DNA of 64,000 nucleotides from Roseospira visakhapatnamensis (GCF_014197915.1 NZ_JACIGK010000010.1:89741-153740), one strand, 5' to 3'. Counted from the first letter of the stretch, positions 51,921 to 61,636 are shown. Notes: generated from the sequence alone by a model not told the origin. Made by a program: numbers and translations.

Positions 51921-52940
51921 TCAAGCCTCTACCAGAACATCGGTCCACAGCTCGGCCGGATCGGGCTCGGGGCTGTGCTGGGCGAACTCGGCGGCCTCGC
52001 CGACCACCGCCTTGACGTCGCGGTCGATGTCCTTCAGCCGCGCTTCGTCGAACACCCCGTCGGTCAGCAGCCGCTGCTTCAACTGGTCGATGGGGTCGCT
52101 TTCGGCGCGCATGCGCGCCACCTCTTCCTTGGTGCGATACTTGGCGGGATCCGACATGGAGTGCCCGCGATAGCGGTAGGTCTTCACGTCCAGCAGGTAG
52201 GGCCCCTTGCCGGCGCGCACGTGCTCCACGGCCTCGGCGCAGCCCTCGATGACGTCCAGGACGTTCATGCCGTTGATGGCCTTGCCGGGGATGCCGTAGG
52301 CGGCGCCCCGCTGGCTCAGGTCACCGGGGGCCGAGGCGCGCTCCACCGAGGTGCCCATGCCGTACTTATTGTTCTCGATCACATAGAGCACCGGCAGCCC
52401 CCACAGGGCGGCCATGTTGAAGCTCTCATAGACCTGGCCCTGGTTGACCGCGCCGTCCCCCAGGTAGGTGAAGCACAGGCCGCCGTCCTCGTGGTACTTG
52501 TGGGCGAAGGCCAAGCCGGTGCCCAGCGGCACCTGGGCGCCGACGATGCCGTGACCGCCGTAGAACCCGACCTCGCGGCTGAACATGTGCATGGAGCCGC
52601 CCTTGCCCCGCGAGTACCCGCCGATGCGACCCGTCAGTTCGGCCATCACCCCCTTGGGGTCCATGCCGGTGGCCAGCATGTGGCCGTGATCGCGGTAGCT
52701 GGTGATGATCGAGTCGCCGGGCCGAGCCAGGGCATGCAGGCCGACGACCACCGCTTCCTGGCCGATGTACAGGTGACAGAAGCCACCGATCAGACCCATG
52801 CCGTAGAGTTGCCCGGCCTTCTCCTCGAAGCGGCGGATCAGCAGCATGTCGCGGTAGAGCTGCTCCAGCTGGTCGGCGTCCAGGGACGGCGCCCCCTTCG
52901 ACCCGGATGACGCGGCGCGCGCGCGACGGGTGGCGGCCAT
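51921..52940 (-). CDS. pdhA: pyruvate dehydrogenase E1 alpha
   Basis: Thiamine-diphosphate-binding subunit of E1. 339 residues from ATG 52940 with GGGAGGA upstream. Landmarks are [20 protein letters not shown], the ThDP/Mg motif [20 protein letters not shown] (near residues 171-190) and [15 protein letters not shown] of the phosphorylation-loop region. The first ~18 residues are basic and Ser-rich. First gene of pdhA-pdhB-pdhC-lpdA-lipA-coq10. Confidence 0.97.
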   Translation of the reverse strand: MAATRRARAASSGSKGAPSLDADQLEQLYRDMLLIRRFEEKAGQLYGMGLIGGFCHLYIGQEAVVVGLHALARPGDSIITSYRDHGHMLATGMDPKGVMAELTGRIGGYSRGKGGSMHMFSREVGFYGGHGIVGAQVPLGTGLAFAHKYHEDGGLCFTYLGDGAVNQGQVYESFNMAALWGLPVLYVIENNKYGMGTSVERASAPGDLSQRGAAYGIPGKAINGMNVLDVIEGCAEAVEHVRAGKGPYLLDVKTYRYRGHSMSDPAKYRTKEEVARMRAESDPIDQLKQRLLTDGVFDEARLKDIDRDVKAVVGEAAEFAQHSPEPDPAELWTDVLVEA

Positions 52941-53064
52941 GATCGATCCTCCCCGTGTGTGTGTGATGGCCTGGACCCCCCAGGAGGCGCGGGCGTGACC
53001 GCCGCGCCGGGCGGGTGGCTCGGCGGCGTGTCCTCCCCGGCAGGGACGACGACGTTTCGATCCA

Positions 53065-53157
53065 GACTTAGCCGATACATCAAGCGTTTCAAGGGGAATA
53101 TACCCCTAAGTCCTTGTCCTGCAATGCACAAAAGCAAATTAACCGAAAAGTGGTTAA
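53065..53157 (-). promoter_or_regulatory. pdhA promoter region with two candidates and an inverted repeat
   Basis: Minus strand. Candidate 1: TTGAAA (53087-53092), 16 bp, TAAGTC (53065-53070). Candidate 2: TTGCAG (53119-53124), 16 bp, TATATT (53097-53102), whose -10 lies in the small palindrome GGGGAATATACCCC. Just upstream is the perfect inverted repeat TTAACC-N7-GGTTAA (53139-53157), a likely operator. The region is much more AT-rich than its surroundings. Confidence 0.6.
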
Positions 53158-53247
53158 GGTGCTGATCGGACCTGCGAATTCACCGGCGAACACGATCTAT
53201 GGTCGCGCTCGCCAGGAGACGGGTGCGTGGGGCGATCCGAATGGCGT

Positions 53248-53278
53248 AAAAAAAGCCCGCGACCGGGGGGTCGCGGGC
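53248..53278 (-). terminator. Rho-independent terminator of mtnP
   Basis: 10-bp stem gcccgcgacc (53255-53264) / ggtcgcgggc (53269-53278), 4-nt loop, followed on the minus strand by seven T (complement of 53248-53254). It lies 28 bp after the mtnP stop. Confidence 0.93.
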
Positions 53279-53306
53279 ATCGGGCCTCGGCGGACGTCGG
53301 CGGGCG

Positions 53307-54209
53307 TCACGCGGGATCGGGCGGCGGCTGCATCACCCGGCCGGCGACGGCGTCCAACTGACTGGCCAGGGTGCGGTCGCGGGCATCGGGGTGAGTGATC
53401 AGCGCGAAGTCCAGCGCCGTCTGGCAGCCCTTCTCGCAGGGCCCGGCCCGATCGGCCAGCCGGGGCACCGTTGCCTTGACCAGGGACCGCCCCTTGTCGG
53501 CGTTCTCCAGCAGCACCTTGACGACGGCCTCCACGGTCACGTTGTCGTGATCGGGATGCCAGCAGTCGTAATCGGTGACCATGGCCACGGACGCGTAGCA
53601 CATCTCCGCCTCGCGGGCCAAACCGGCCTCCGGCATGTTGGTCATGCCGATCACGTCGCAGCCCCACGTGCGGTACAGATTGCTCTCGGCCAGCGTCGAG
53701 AACTGCGGCCCTTCCATCACCAGGTAGGTCCCCCCCACCTGGTGGGGAATGTCCAGTTCGGCGCAGGCCTCGGCCACCGCCGCCCGCAGGCGTCCGCAGG
53801 TGGGATGGGCCAGCGAGACATGCGCCACCAGGCCGGTCCCGAAGAAGCTCTTGGCGCGGGCGACGGAGCGGTCGATGAACTGATCGACGAGCACGAAGGT
53901 GCCCGGCGGCAGATCCTCCCTCAGCGAGCCCACGGCGGAGACCGACAGGATCTCGGTCACCCCGGCGCGCTTCAGGGCATCGATGTTGGCGCGGAAATTC
54001 AGTTCGGACGGCGGGATGCGGTGGCCGCGCCCATGGCGCGGCAGGAACACCATGGCCTGGCCGCCCAGTTCGCCGAACATCAGCTTGTCCGACGGCTCGC
54101 CGAAGGGCGAATGGACCGTCTCCCATCGGGTGTTGGTCAGGCCGGGAATGTCGTAGATGCCCGAGCCGCCGATCACGCCGATCACCGGCGAACCGTGCTG
54201 ATGCGCCAT
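53307..54209 (-). CDS. mtnP: S-methyl-5'-thioadenosine phosphorylase
   Basis: Cleaves methylthioadenosine, a by-product of polyamine and other SAM-using pathways, to adenine and methylthioribose-1-phosphate. 300 residues. Motifs of the PNP/MTAP family: GVIGGSGIYDIPGL at the N-terminus, FLPRHGRGHRIPPSELNFRA (near residues 55-74), and GPQFSTLAESNLYRTWGCDV followed by IGMTNMPEAGLAREAEMCYA (near 167-205). It lies 139 bp downstream of an ABC exporter on the same strand and ends in a strong terminator. Confidence 0.95.
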   Translation of the reverse strand: MAHQHGSPVIGVIGGSGIYDIPGLTNTRWETVHSPFGEPSDKLMFGELGGQAMVFLPRHGRGHRIPPSELNFRANIDALKRAGVTEILSVSAVGSLREDLPPGTFVLVDQFIDRSVARAKSFFGTGLVAHVSLAHPTCGRLRAAVAEACAELDIPHQVGGTYLVMEGPQFSTLAESNLYRTWGCDVIGMTNMPEAGLAREAEMCYASVAMVTDYDCWHPDHDNVTVEAVVKVLLENADKGRSLVKATVPRLADRAGPCEKGCQTALDFALITHPDARDRTLASQLDAVAGRVMQPPPDPA

Positions 54210-54348
54210 GGTCTGGATGCTCCCCGCAAGGTTTGGTGGGTCCTGCCCGTCTCAACGAAGGGGGCATCCTAAGAGATGAGACACCACACACAAGGAGATT
54301 TCGGGGCTCGGGGGGCGGGTGGAACCGGGTCCCGCCCGTCCCCTCCGA

Positions 54349-56238
54349 TCATGCCGGCGAGCCGGCCGGCGCGGCGTCGGCGGCTCCGGAGCCGGCATCG
54401 GAGTCGGCCCCGGGTTCGGCCCCGGGTTCGGCCCCGGGTTCGGCCTCGGAGTCCACCAGCCCCAGGGCCTGGGTCTCGAACAACCGCCGGTACACGCCAT
54501 CCGGCCGCGCCACCAGATCCACATGGCGGCCCTGCTCGACGATCCGGCCGCGATCGAACACCAGGATACGGTCGGCCTGCCGGACGGTGGACAACCGGTG
54601 CGCGACGATGATGCTGGTCCGCCCCCGGGTCACCGTCTCCAACGCCGCCTGGATCTCGCGCTCCGACACGGAATCCAGGGCCGCCGTGGCCTCGTCCAGC
54701 ACCAGGATGGGCGCATCGGCCAGCACCGCCCGGGCGATGGCCACGCGCTGGCGCTCGCCGCCCGACAGCTTGACGCCGCGCTCGCCCACCACGGTGTCGA
54801 GGCCGTTCGGCAGCCGGGCGATGAAGTCCGTCGCGTGCGCCCGCTCCGCCGCCATCGCCACATCCGCGCGGGACGCCCCGGGACGCGCATAGCGGATGTT
54901 CTCCAGGATGGAGCGGTGGAACAGCACCGGGTCCTGAGGCACCAGGGCGATGGCCGCGCGCAGGCTGCCCTGCGTGACGGTCGCGATGTCCCGGCCGTCG
55001 ACGCGGATGCGGCCCCGATCCAGGTCGTGCAGCCGCTGCAACAGCTTGACGAAGGTGCTCTTGCCGGCGCCGGAGGGACCGACCAGCGCCACCCGCTCGC
55101 CGGCGCGGATGGTCACCGACAGGCCCTCGAACACCGGCAACCGGTCCTCGGCGCCGCCATGGGCGAAGGTGACCCCCTCGAACAGCACCGTCCCGGAGGA
55201 CACCGCCAGGGCGGGCGCGCCGGGCCGGTCGCGCACGGCGGGCACCTGCGCGGCCAGGTCGACGACCTCCTCCATGTCGTTGAGCGCCTGTTGCAGGGTG
55301 CGGACCTGCCTGCCCATCTCGCGGATGTAGGCGGAGATGATGGCGAAGGCGTTCAGCACCAGGACCACGTCGCCGACGGACGCCCGGCCCTGCCACCACT
55401 GGGTCACCACCAGGACCAGCGCGCCCCCCTCCATCAGGATCATCAGGCCGATCTGAACCGTCCCGGTATCGATCATGCGGTTCCAGCAGCGGATCGTGCA
55501 GCCGCGCCAGATCCGCGACAGACCGACCAGCCGGCGGGCCTCGCGCCGCTCGGCCCCGAACGCCTTGACCACGCTGTTGCAGGTGACGGCGTCCACGAGG
55601 TGGCCGCTGAGGCGGCTGTCCTCGACGGCCGCGCGGGTGTTCACGGGCGCGTTGTAGAGAGTCACCAGCAGCAGGCTCGCGGTCAGGTGGATGGTGGTGG
55701 CCGCCGCCGTGTACACGCCCATCACCGGCCAGTGCAGGCCCAGCATGAGCGACATCCCGACCAGCACCAGCACGGCCGGCGCCAGACCGACGACCAGGGC
55801 GTCGGTGACATGGTCGAAGGCATCCTTGCCCCGGGTCACCTTGCGCACCGTGGCCCCGGCATGGGTGTTGGCGTGCCAGGCCGCGTCCATCGCCTGGATG
55901 TGGTCGAAACCCCGCAGCACCAGGTCCCGCATGGAGGCGCTGGTGAAGGCCACCAGGATGCGTCCCATGCCCCAATGCGACAGCGTGAAGACAAGGTCGG
56001 TGCCGACCAGAAGAGCGATCGCCACCGCGGCGGCGGCCAGTTGGGCCGCGCGGTCACCGTCGGCGATGCCGACCCCGGCGATGGCATCGACCAGGCGGCC
56101 GCTCCAGATCGGCAGGATCACGTCGGCGCCGGTGGCAATCAGGGTAAAGGCGGCCAGGCCCGCCAGCAGAGCGGGCCTTCGTCTCGCCAGGTGCCACCAG
56201 TAGGTCAGCACCCGACGGTTTTGAGTCTGAGCGGTCAT
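54349..56238 (-). CDS. ABC exporter, fused membrane and ATPase domains
   Basis: Half-transporter of the multidrug/lipid exporter type. 629 residues from ATG 56238. Six membrane helices (residues ~20-315) precede the ATPase: Walker A GPSGAGKST (near 390), signature LSGGERQ, Walker B ILVLDEAT, H-loop AHR. The last ~35 residues are an unusual acidic tail EPGA-EPGA-EPGA-DSDAGSG encoded by a perfect 12-bp tandem repeat. The family resembles SrmB/AtmA-type exporters; substrate unknown. Confidence 0.9.
   Translation of the reverse strand: MTAQTQNRRVLTYWWHLARRRPALLAGLAAFTLIATGADVILPIWSGRLVDAIAGVGIADGDRAAQLAAAAVAIALLVGTDLVFTLSHWGMGRILVAFTSASMRDLVLRGFDHIQAMDAAWHANTHAGATVRKVTRGKDAFDHVTDALVVGLAPAVLVLVGMSLMLGLHWPVMGVYTAAATTIHLTASLLLVTLYNAPVNTRAAVEDSRLSGHLVDAVTCNSVVKAFGAERREARRLVGLSRIWRGCTIRCWNRMIDTGTVQIGLMILMEGGALVLVVTQWWQGRASVGDVVLVLNAFAIISAYIREMGRQVRTLQQALNDMEEVVDLAAQVPAVRDRPGAPALAVSSGTVLFEGVTFAHGGAEDRLPVFEGLSVTIRAGERVALVGPSGAGKSTFVKLLQRLHDLDRGRIRVDGRDIATVTQGSLRAAIALVPQDPVLFHRSILENIRYARPGASRADVAMAAERAHATDFIARLPNGLDTVVGERGVKLSGGERQRVAIARAVLADAPILVLDEATAALDSVSEREIQAALETVTRGRTSIIVAHRLSTVRQADRILVFDRGRIVEQGRHVDLVARPDGVYRRLFETQALGLVDSEAEPGAEPGAEPGADSDAGSGAADAAPAGSPA
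54404..54439 (-). repeat. 12-bp tandem repeat x3 in the exporter tail
   Basis: Three perfect copies of tcggccccgggt (plus strand), followed by a partial fourth. The unit keeps frame and encodes Glu-Pro-Gly-Ala. Copy number could vary between strains without breaking the gene. Confidence 0.85.
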
Positions 56239-57018
56239 CACTCCAACGCGCCCGTCCGAGCGACGGGCGTCCCTGTCGAAAGGTCATGGAGACGCGGCCC
56301 GGCGCCGGGGCGCGGGCATCGTCCTCGATCAATCCAGGGACTCGGAGCGCCTTGGGGCGCCGTGGAGAGGAGACGCGCGGGTCAGTCCAACCGAGACGAC
56401 GTCCGATCCCTGGGAGAAGGGCCGGGGCGCCGCCAATGGCGGTTACGCCCTGGCCATCGGAAATACGATGGCGATCTGGCGCGGCATGGACTGGATTCCT
56501 CTGCGGTCAACGGATGGGATGAAGAGCGGCGCGGGTGAGCGCGATCCCATCGACGAGGACACTTTGGCCATGGGGCGGGTGCGAGGCAACCCCCCACCCG
56601 ATCGACGGAGCCCTTTGCCCCGACAGCGTTGCGCATCGGCCACGTCCCCGCGCAGACGCCCACGAGAACAGGTTCCCCGGCGCCGGCCGCCCCCCGTTCC
56701 GCGCCCAACCTTTGAGAGTCTTCGTCGAAATCGGCACCTTCATCCTTGAAATACGGTCCGCCCGAAAAAACATGTCATCCGAGGCCGGCGTAACGCCGTA
56801 CACGGGCCGTGTCGAAGAACCCAAGGGCCGCCCCGCGCGGCGCCAGGGGTCCGGCCTCCCGGACATCATCGGTCACGTCAGGATCGCCCGACAGGAGCCG
56901 CGTCGCCGGCCCCGTGCGGAGCCGTGTCGCCCCGTCCGGCGGTGCCGGCGCGTTCGGCCGACATGTCCGCTCCGGCCGCCCACCTGCGTCTTGAACGCTG
57001 GGGCGGCGCGACTCGACA
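56239..57018. other. 780-bp intergenic stretch, no convincing gene
   Basis: Between the divergent exporter gene and the ctrA promoter. Open frames exist on both strands but none has a ribosome-binding site, high third-codon GC or a recognisable product. No tRNA, hairpin-with-T-run or repeat copy was found. It may hold an unrecognised small RNA or a decayed gene. Confidence 0.4.
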
Positions 57019-57074
57019 TTGACCATTCATGACGGTCATGATAGATTTTAACGAAGGTTAAGAAATCGTTAAAA
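57010..57074 (+). promoter_or_regulatory. ctrA promoter with CtrA box and GANTC site
   Basis: TTGACC (57019-57024), 17 bp, TAGATT (57042-57047) is a strong promoter. Overlapping and following its start point are TTAA-N7-TTAA (57058-57061 and 57069-57072), the full CtrA-binding consensus, a further TTAA at 57048-57051, and the perfect inverted repeat TTTTAACG / CGTTAAAA (57046-57053, 57067-57074). A GACTC at 57010-57014 is a GANTC site, the CcrM methylation target. The layout implies autoregulation and perhaps methylation control. Confidence 0.8.
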
Positions 57075-57204
57075 CGTGAGGGATATTGGACCGACCAATC
57101 CTCACCGTGAAGCCGCCGTCCCCGCACCCCGCCCCCGCGCTCGTCACGATTGAGCACGCGGCGGCCGAGGGACACCCATCGAGCCCACCACTGGGACACA
57201 TGCC

Positions 57205-57936
57205 ATGCGGGTTCTTGTGATCGAGGACGACGCCGCCACCGCCGAGGGATTGGCCTACCTGCTGCGCCGCGAGGGCTGGGTGGCCGACACCACCGACCTT
57301 GGCGAGGACGGTCTGGAAATGGCCAAGCTGTACGATTACGACCTCGTGCTGCTGGATCTGATGCTGCCGGACATGGACGGCCTGGACGTGATTCGCGGCC
57401 TGCGGGCGGCGCGGATCGTGACACCGGTGCTGATCCTGTCCGGAATCGACGAATCGTCGCGCAAGGTCAAGGGCCTGGGCATCGGCGCCGACGATTATCT
57501 GACCAAACCCTTCGACCGCGACGAGCTGGTGGCCCGTATCCAGGCCATCGTGCGCCGCGCCAAGGGCCACGCCCAGCCCGTGGTCTCCGTCGGCCGCCTG
57601 GCGGTCAACCTGGAAAGCCGGACCGCCCTGGTGGACGACCAGCCGCTGCGCCTGACCGGCAAGGAGTACGGGATCCTGGAGTTGCTGGCCATGCGGCGCG
57701 GCAGCACCTTGACCAAGGAACAGTTCCTCAACCACCTGTACGGCGGCCTGGACGAACCCGAACTGAAGATCATCGACGTCTTCATCTGCAAACTGCGCAA
57801 GAAGATCGCCCGGGCCACCGGCGACGAGACCTATGTGGAAACGGTCTGGGGGCGAGGCTATCGCCTGTGCGATCCCAGCGAGCACGAGGCCGCCGCCAAG
57901 GACGACGCCGTCCGCGAGAAGACGGCCGTGGCCTGA
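57205..57936 (+). CDS. ctrA: cell-cycle response regulator CtrA
   Basis: OmpR-type DNA-binding response regulator controlling cell cycle, motility and division genes in alphaproteobacteria. 243 residues. The receiver starts [20 protein letters not shown], with phospho-acceptor Asp51 in [14 protein letters not shown] and Lys in DDYLTKPF. The winged-helix C-terminal domain has [17 protein letters not shown] and the almost invariant CtrA block [20 protein letters not shown]. The start has only a poor Shine-Dalgarno. In free-living purple bacteria CtrA is often non-essential and mainly motility-related. Confidence 0.95.
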   Translation: MRVLVIEDDAATAEGLAYLLRREGWVADTTDLGEDGLEMAKLYDYDLVLLDLMLPDMDGLDVIRGLRAARIVTPVLILSGIDESSRKVKGLGIGADDYLTKPFDRDELVARIQAIVRRAKGHAQPVVSVGRLAVNLESRTALVDDQPLRLTGKEYGILELLAMRRGSTLTKEQFLNHLYGGLDEPELKIIDVFICKLRKKIARATGDETYVETVWGRGYRLCDPSEHEAAAKDDAVREKTAVA

Positions 57937-57979
57937 ACCCCGGTCGCCCATCGTCGGCGCGGCCCGTCCGGTATGGCCG

Positions 57980-60900
57980 TCAGCGCGGTCGCGCGGCCGC
58001 CGCCACGGCGTCGAAACTGGGCCGCAGAGCCCCCTGGACCCGGCGCGCGGCGGCCACGTCGTCGACCAGCAGCGCCGTCTCGATCTCCCCGACCAGCGCC
58101 GCCAGACGCATCGCCCCGGCCGACCGCGCCGCCCCGGCGATGCCGTGGGCGAGCTTGCGGGCGTCCTCGGCCCGGCCCTCGTCCAGCAGGGTGTTCAGAC
58201 CCACGAGGTCGGCATCCGTGGTCTCCAGGAACTGCTCCAGCAGACCGTGCAACAGGGCCGCGTCGTCGCCCACCAGCTCCCGCATGTAGGTGGTGTCCAG
58301 CACCGGCGGGATGGTGGCCCCGCCGTCATCGTGGCCGCCCGCCGGGGTGACCGACGCGTCGTCCTCGACAGGTCCCTTCGGCGCCGCCCACGGGACCGGC
58401 CCGAGAACGGCCCCGGACACCGCCGACACCGGAGGCTCGGGATCGACGGCCGGCACCGGGGCGTCCCCGCTCGGCGTGACCGGCCCCGACCCGACGATCG
58501 CCCCCGGCGGCCGGACCCGCCGCGCCGTCATCGCCTGGGGCAGCCAGCGGGCCACGGCCGCCTCCAGATCGGCGATGGCCACGGGCTTGGTCAGGTAGTC
58601 GTCCATGCCCCGGTCCAGGCACAGGCGCGCGGTGCCGGCGATGGCGTCGGCGGTCAGGGCGACGATCGGCACGCGCGTGCCGCCGCCGGCCTCCAGCGCC
58701 CGAATCCGCTCGGTCAGGCCGTAGCCGTCCATGTCCGGCATGTGGCAGTCGGTCAGCACCAGGCCGTAGCGCCGCCGGTGGTACAGGTCGAGCGCCTCGA
58801 CCCCGTCCCCGGCCAGATCCGCCACCAGCCCCAGGCGGTCCAGCAGCATGCGAATCACGGTCTGGTTGGTGGCGTTGTCCTCGGCGACCAGCACCACGCA
58901 GCCCGCCTGTTCGGCCTCGGCCCGATCCGGGGCCAGGTAGTGGCCGACCACCGACCGGCGCCGGTCCGACTGCCGGCGCGCCCAGGGCGAGAACGCGTCC
59001 GGCGGCGTCCGCCCCAACGCGACCGAGACGGCCAGGGCGGTTTCCCAGCGATGCACCGGCCAGCCGATGACGGCGGCGACCTCGGCCCGCTCGGCGGCGC
59101 GGCTGGTCTCGGCATTGCCGCGCGGCACCAGGACCAGGACGCGCGGCGGACGCGACCCGCCGATGCGGCGGACATCGTCCACCAGCCGCATCCCCGGACC
59201 GTGGTCGATATGGCGGCCGAGGATCACCGCGTCCAGGGGCGTTTCCGCCACCAGCGCATGCATCATGGCCGCCTTGACCGCGTCCCCGTCCGCCGCCGGG
59301 ATCACCGTGGCCCCGGCCCAGGTGAGAATCTCGGTCAGATGCGCGCGCGCCACCGCGCCGTCACCGGCCACCAGGATGCGCGCGCCGGTCAGCGGCGGCG
59401 GCGTCCGGTCGCGCCGCTCGGGACGCCGGGCCAGCGGCACCTCGAACCAGAAGACCGATCCCTCGCCGGGGGTGCTGTCGACGCCGATGCGCCCCCCCAT
59501 CATCTCCACCAGGGAGCGGCAGATGGACAACCCCAGGCCGGTCCCCCCGAACCGCCGCTGGGTGGTGCCGTCGGCCTGCGAGAACGGGGTGAACAGGTGG
59601 CCGATCTGCGCGTCCGACAGGCCGATACCGGTATCCGTCACCGCGCACCGAACCCACACCGGATCCTCGGCGCCGGGCGGGCCGGCGGGGTCGGTCTCCG
59701 GCTCCGGCTCCGGGTCCGTGCGCGACAGGGCCAAGATGACATGCCCGGACTCGGTGAACTTGATGGCATTGCCCAGAAGATTGACCAGCACCTGACGCAA
59801 GCGGCTGACGTCCCCCGCCACATGGTCGGGAAGGTCCGGCGCCCCCTGGTACAGCACATCCAGCCCCTTCTTTTCGGCGCGCGGGGCCAACAGGTCCGAG
59901 ACGCCCTCGATCACCTGCGACAGCGACAGGTCGACGGTCTCCAGGGTCACGCGCCCGGCCTCGATCTTCGAGAAGTCGAGCACCTCGTCGATGATGGTCA
60001 GCAGCGCGTGGGCGGAGTCCGTGGCCACGTCCAGCATGTGGCGCTGACCCGGGTCCAGGGCGGTCTGGCCCAGCAGGTCGACCATGGTGATGACGCCGTT
60101 CATCGGCGTGCGGATTTCGTGGCTCATGGCCGCCAGGAAGGCCGACTTGGCCCGCGCGCTCTGCTCGGCGGCCTGGCGGGCCTCGTCCAGGGCCTCGGCC
60201 TGCTGCTTCATGTCGGTGACGTCGTAGACCCACGTCAGCAGGGCGGCCTGCCCCTCGAAGGTCAGCCGGCGCATGGACAGCATCACCCAGTGCGGGTCAC
60301 CGGCGCCCACCAGCAAGGGCGCCTCGACATTCTCCACCGGCTCGCCGGCCACCAGGCGCGCGCGCAGGGCCGGCAGCAGGTCGGGGTCCTTGAACTCCAG
60401 GCCGAAGCTGATCTTGCCGCCGGCCTCCTGCTGCTGGCGCCCGAGACGGTAGAACAGCGGATTCCAGAACAGGAAGCGGCCCTCCATGTCGGCGATGCCG
60501 ACGGCCATGGGCGCCCCCTCGATGATCTCCAGAAGCTCCATTTCCGTCCGCTCGCGCGCCGCCTCGGCGCGCCGGCGCTGCTCGACCTCGCGGCGCAGGC
60601 CCTTGGTGCGCTCCTCCACCTTCTGTTCCAGGAACTGGTTGGCCTCCTTGAGCGCCGCCTCGGCATAGCGCCGCTCGGTGATCTCCACCCCCAGGTCGCG
60701 GGTGCGCTCCTCGATGCGGAACTGCAACTCGGCGTGCAGGTCATCCATCTCCGCGCTGGCCTGATGGCGGTGATGGATGTCCTGGTACCATCCGACGACG
60801 GCCGGGCGCTCCTCCACCTTCGTCGCCTGCCAGGACACCAGGAACCAGCGGTTGGTCTCGCCCTCGCGCGCATCGCGCACCCGCAAGCGCACCTCGCGCT

Positions 60901-61582
60901 CGCGCACCGCGCCGCGCACGGCGAACAGTTCCCGCAGCCGCGTGAGGTCCTCGGGATCGGTGTACAGCGTGGCGAAGTCCAGGGTGCCCAGGTCGGCGTG
61001 GTCGCGGCCCAGCAAGGCCGCCAGCCGGCGGTTGACCAGCACCGGGCGCCCGTCCGGCCCGATCACCGCCACGCCGAAGGGGCTGTGCTCGATCACCGCG
61101 CGCAAGCGCTCCTCGCCCTCGCGCCGCACCGCCTCGGCCCGGTGCCGGTCGCTGACGTCGCGGGCCACGGTGACGAACAGGTCCTCGCCGTCGCGCGCCA
61201 TGTGGGTGGTGCGCATGTCGACGGGCACCAGGCTCCCGTCGCGATGGCGGTAGACGCCGACATGGGCGAGGGGCCGCGTCGCGCCGCGCGCGCGGTCGCA
61301 CAGGGCGGCGACCTCGGCGGCGGCGGCGGTGGTCTCGATGTCCCCAACGCCCAGGCGCAACAGGCTTGCCCGGTCATGGCCCAGGGTTTCGCAGGCGGCC
61401 TCGTTGACGGCGACCAGACGCCCCTGGCGATCGTGCACGAGCACCGCGTCACCCAGGTGGTCGAGCAACTGCACCGCCACGCCCGGATCCAGGACGTCCC
61501 CGACCGCGGCCTCGCCCGCAGGCCCGGCCGGGCCGACGCCCGCCGAGTCCGTCGCCGCCCGCCCGCCCGTCGCCCCCGTCAT
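57980..61582 (-). CDS. hybrid histidine kinase, PAS-PAS-PAS-HisKA-HATPase-REC-REC-Hpt
   Basis: 1200-residue signalling protein without membrane helices, so cytoplasmic. Three PAS domains (residues ~35-150, 155-275, 350-460) with a coiled coil between the second and third; HisKA with His in MSHEIRTPMNGV (near 487); HATPase with NLLGNAIKFTESG and FGGTGLGLS (~600-715); a degenerate receiver (~735-860) whose phospho-acceptor segment reads DAVILGRHID, with Gly in place of Asp; an intact receiver (~890-1010; VLTDCHMPDMDGYG, DDYLTKPV); and an Hpt domain with His in KLAHGIAGAARSAG (near 1145). BarA-like architecture. It ends 43 bp from the convergent ctrA stop. Partner unknown. Confidence 0.92.
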   Translation of the reverse strand: MTGATGGRAATDSAGVGPAGPAGEAAVGDVLDPGVAVQLLDHLGDAVLVHDRQGRLVAVNEAACETLGHDRASLLRLGVGDIETTAAAAEVAALCDRARGATRPLAHVGVYRHRDGSLVPVDMRTTHMARDGEDLFVTVARDVSDRHRAEAVRREGEERLRAVIEHSPFGVAVIGPDGRPVLVNRRLAALLGRDHADLGTLDFATLYTDPEDLTRLRELFAVRGAVREREVRLRVRDAREGETNRWFLVSWQATKVEERPAVVGWYQDIHHRHQASAEMDDLHAELQFRIEERTRDLGVEITERRYAEAALKEANQFLEQKVEERTKGLRREVEQRRRAEAARERTEMELLEIIEGAPMAVGIADMEGRFLFWNPLFYRLGRQQQEAGGKISFGLEFKDPDLLPALRARLVAGEPVENVEAPLLVGAGDPHWVMLSMRRLTFEGQAALLTWVYDVTDMKQQAEALDEARQAAEQSARAKSAFLAAMSHEIRTPMNGVITMVDLLGQTALDPGQRHMLDVATDSAHALLTIIDEVLDFSKIEAGRVTLETVDLSLSQVIEGVSDLLAPRAEKKGLDVLYQGAPDLPDHVAGDVSRLRQVLVNLLGNAIKFTESGHVILALSRTDPEPEPETDPAGPPGAEDPVWVRCAVTDTGIGLSDAQIGHLFTPFSQADGTTQRRFGGTGLGLSICRSLVEMMGGRIGVDSTPGEGSVFWFEVPLARRPERRDRTPPPLTGARILVAGDGAVARAHLTEILTWAGATVIPAADGDAVKAAMMHALVAETPLDAVILGRHIDHGPGMRLVDDVRRIGGSRPPRVLVLVPRGNAETSRAAERAEVAAVIGWPVHRWETALAVSVALGRTPPDAFSPWARRQSDRRRSVVGHYLAPDRAEAEQAGCVVLVAEDNATNQTVIRMLLDRLGLVADLAGDGVEALDLYHRRRYGLVLTDCHMPDMDGYGLTERIRALEAGGGTRVPIVALTADAIAGTARLCLDRGMDDYLTKPVAIADLEAAVARWLPQAMTARRVRPPGAIVGSGPVTPSGDAPVPAVDPEPPVSAVSGAVLGPVPWAAPKGPVEDDASVTPAGGHDDGGATIPPVLDTTYMRELVGDDAALLHGLLEQFLETTDADLVGLNTLLDEGRAEDARKLAHGIAGAARSAGAMRLAALVGEIETALLVDDVAAARRVQGALRPSFDAVAAAARPR

Positions 61583-61636
61583 CGGCCAGCTCCTCGCCGC
61601 GCCTCGTTCCGGGATCGATCATAAATCAAGCCGCCC

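Noticed and set aside
53139..53157. CtrA full binding box upstream of pdhA
   Set aside because: The two TTAA elements are 11 bp apart and inverted, not the direct TTAA-N7-TTAA arrangement.
56468..56749. Open frames in the 780-bp gap before ctrA as small genes
   Set aside because: No ribosome-binding site, Arg/Pro-rich products, no resemblance to known proteins on either strand.
57833..61624. 1263-codon open frame opposite the hybrid kinase
   Set aside because: Low-complexity His/Gly/Ala/Val/Arg product with no domains; the minus strand encodes a fully recognisable multidomain kinase.
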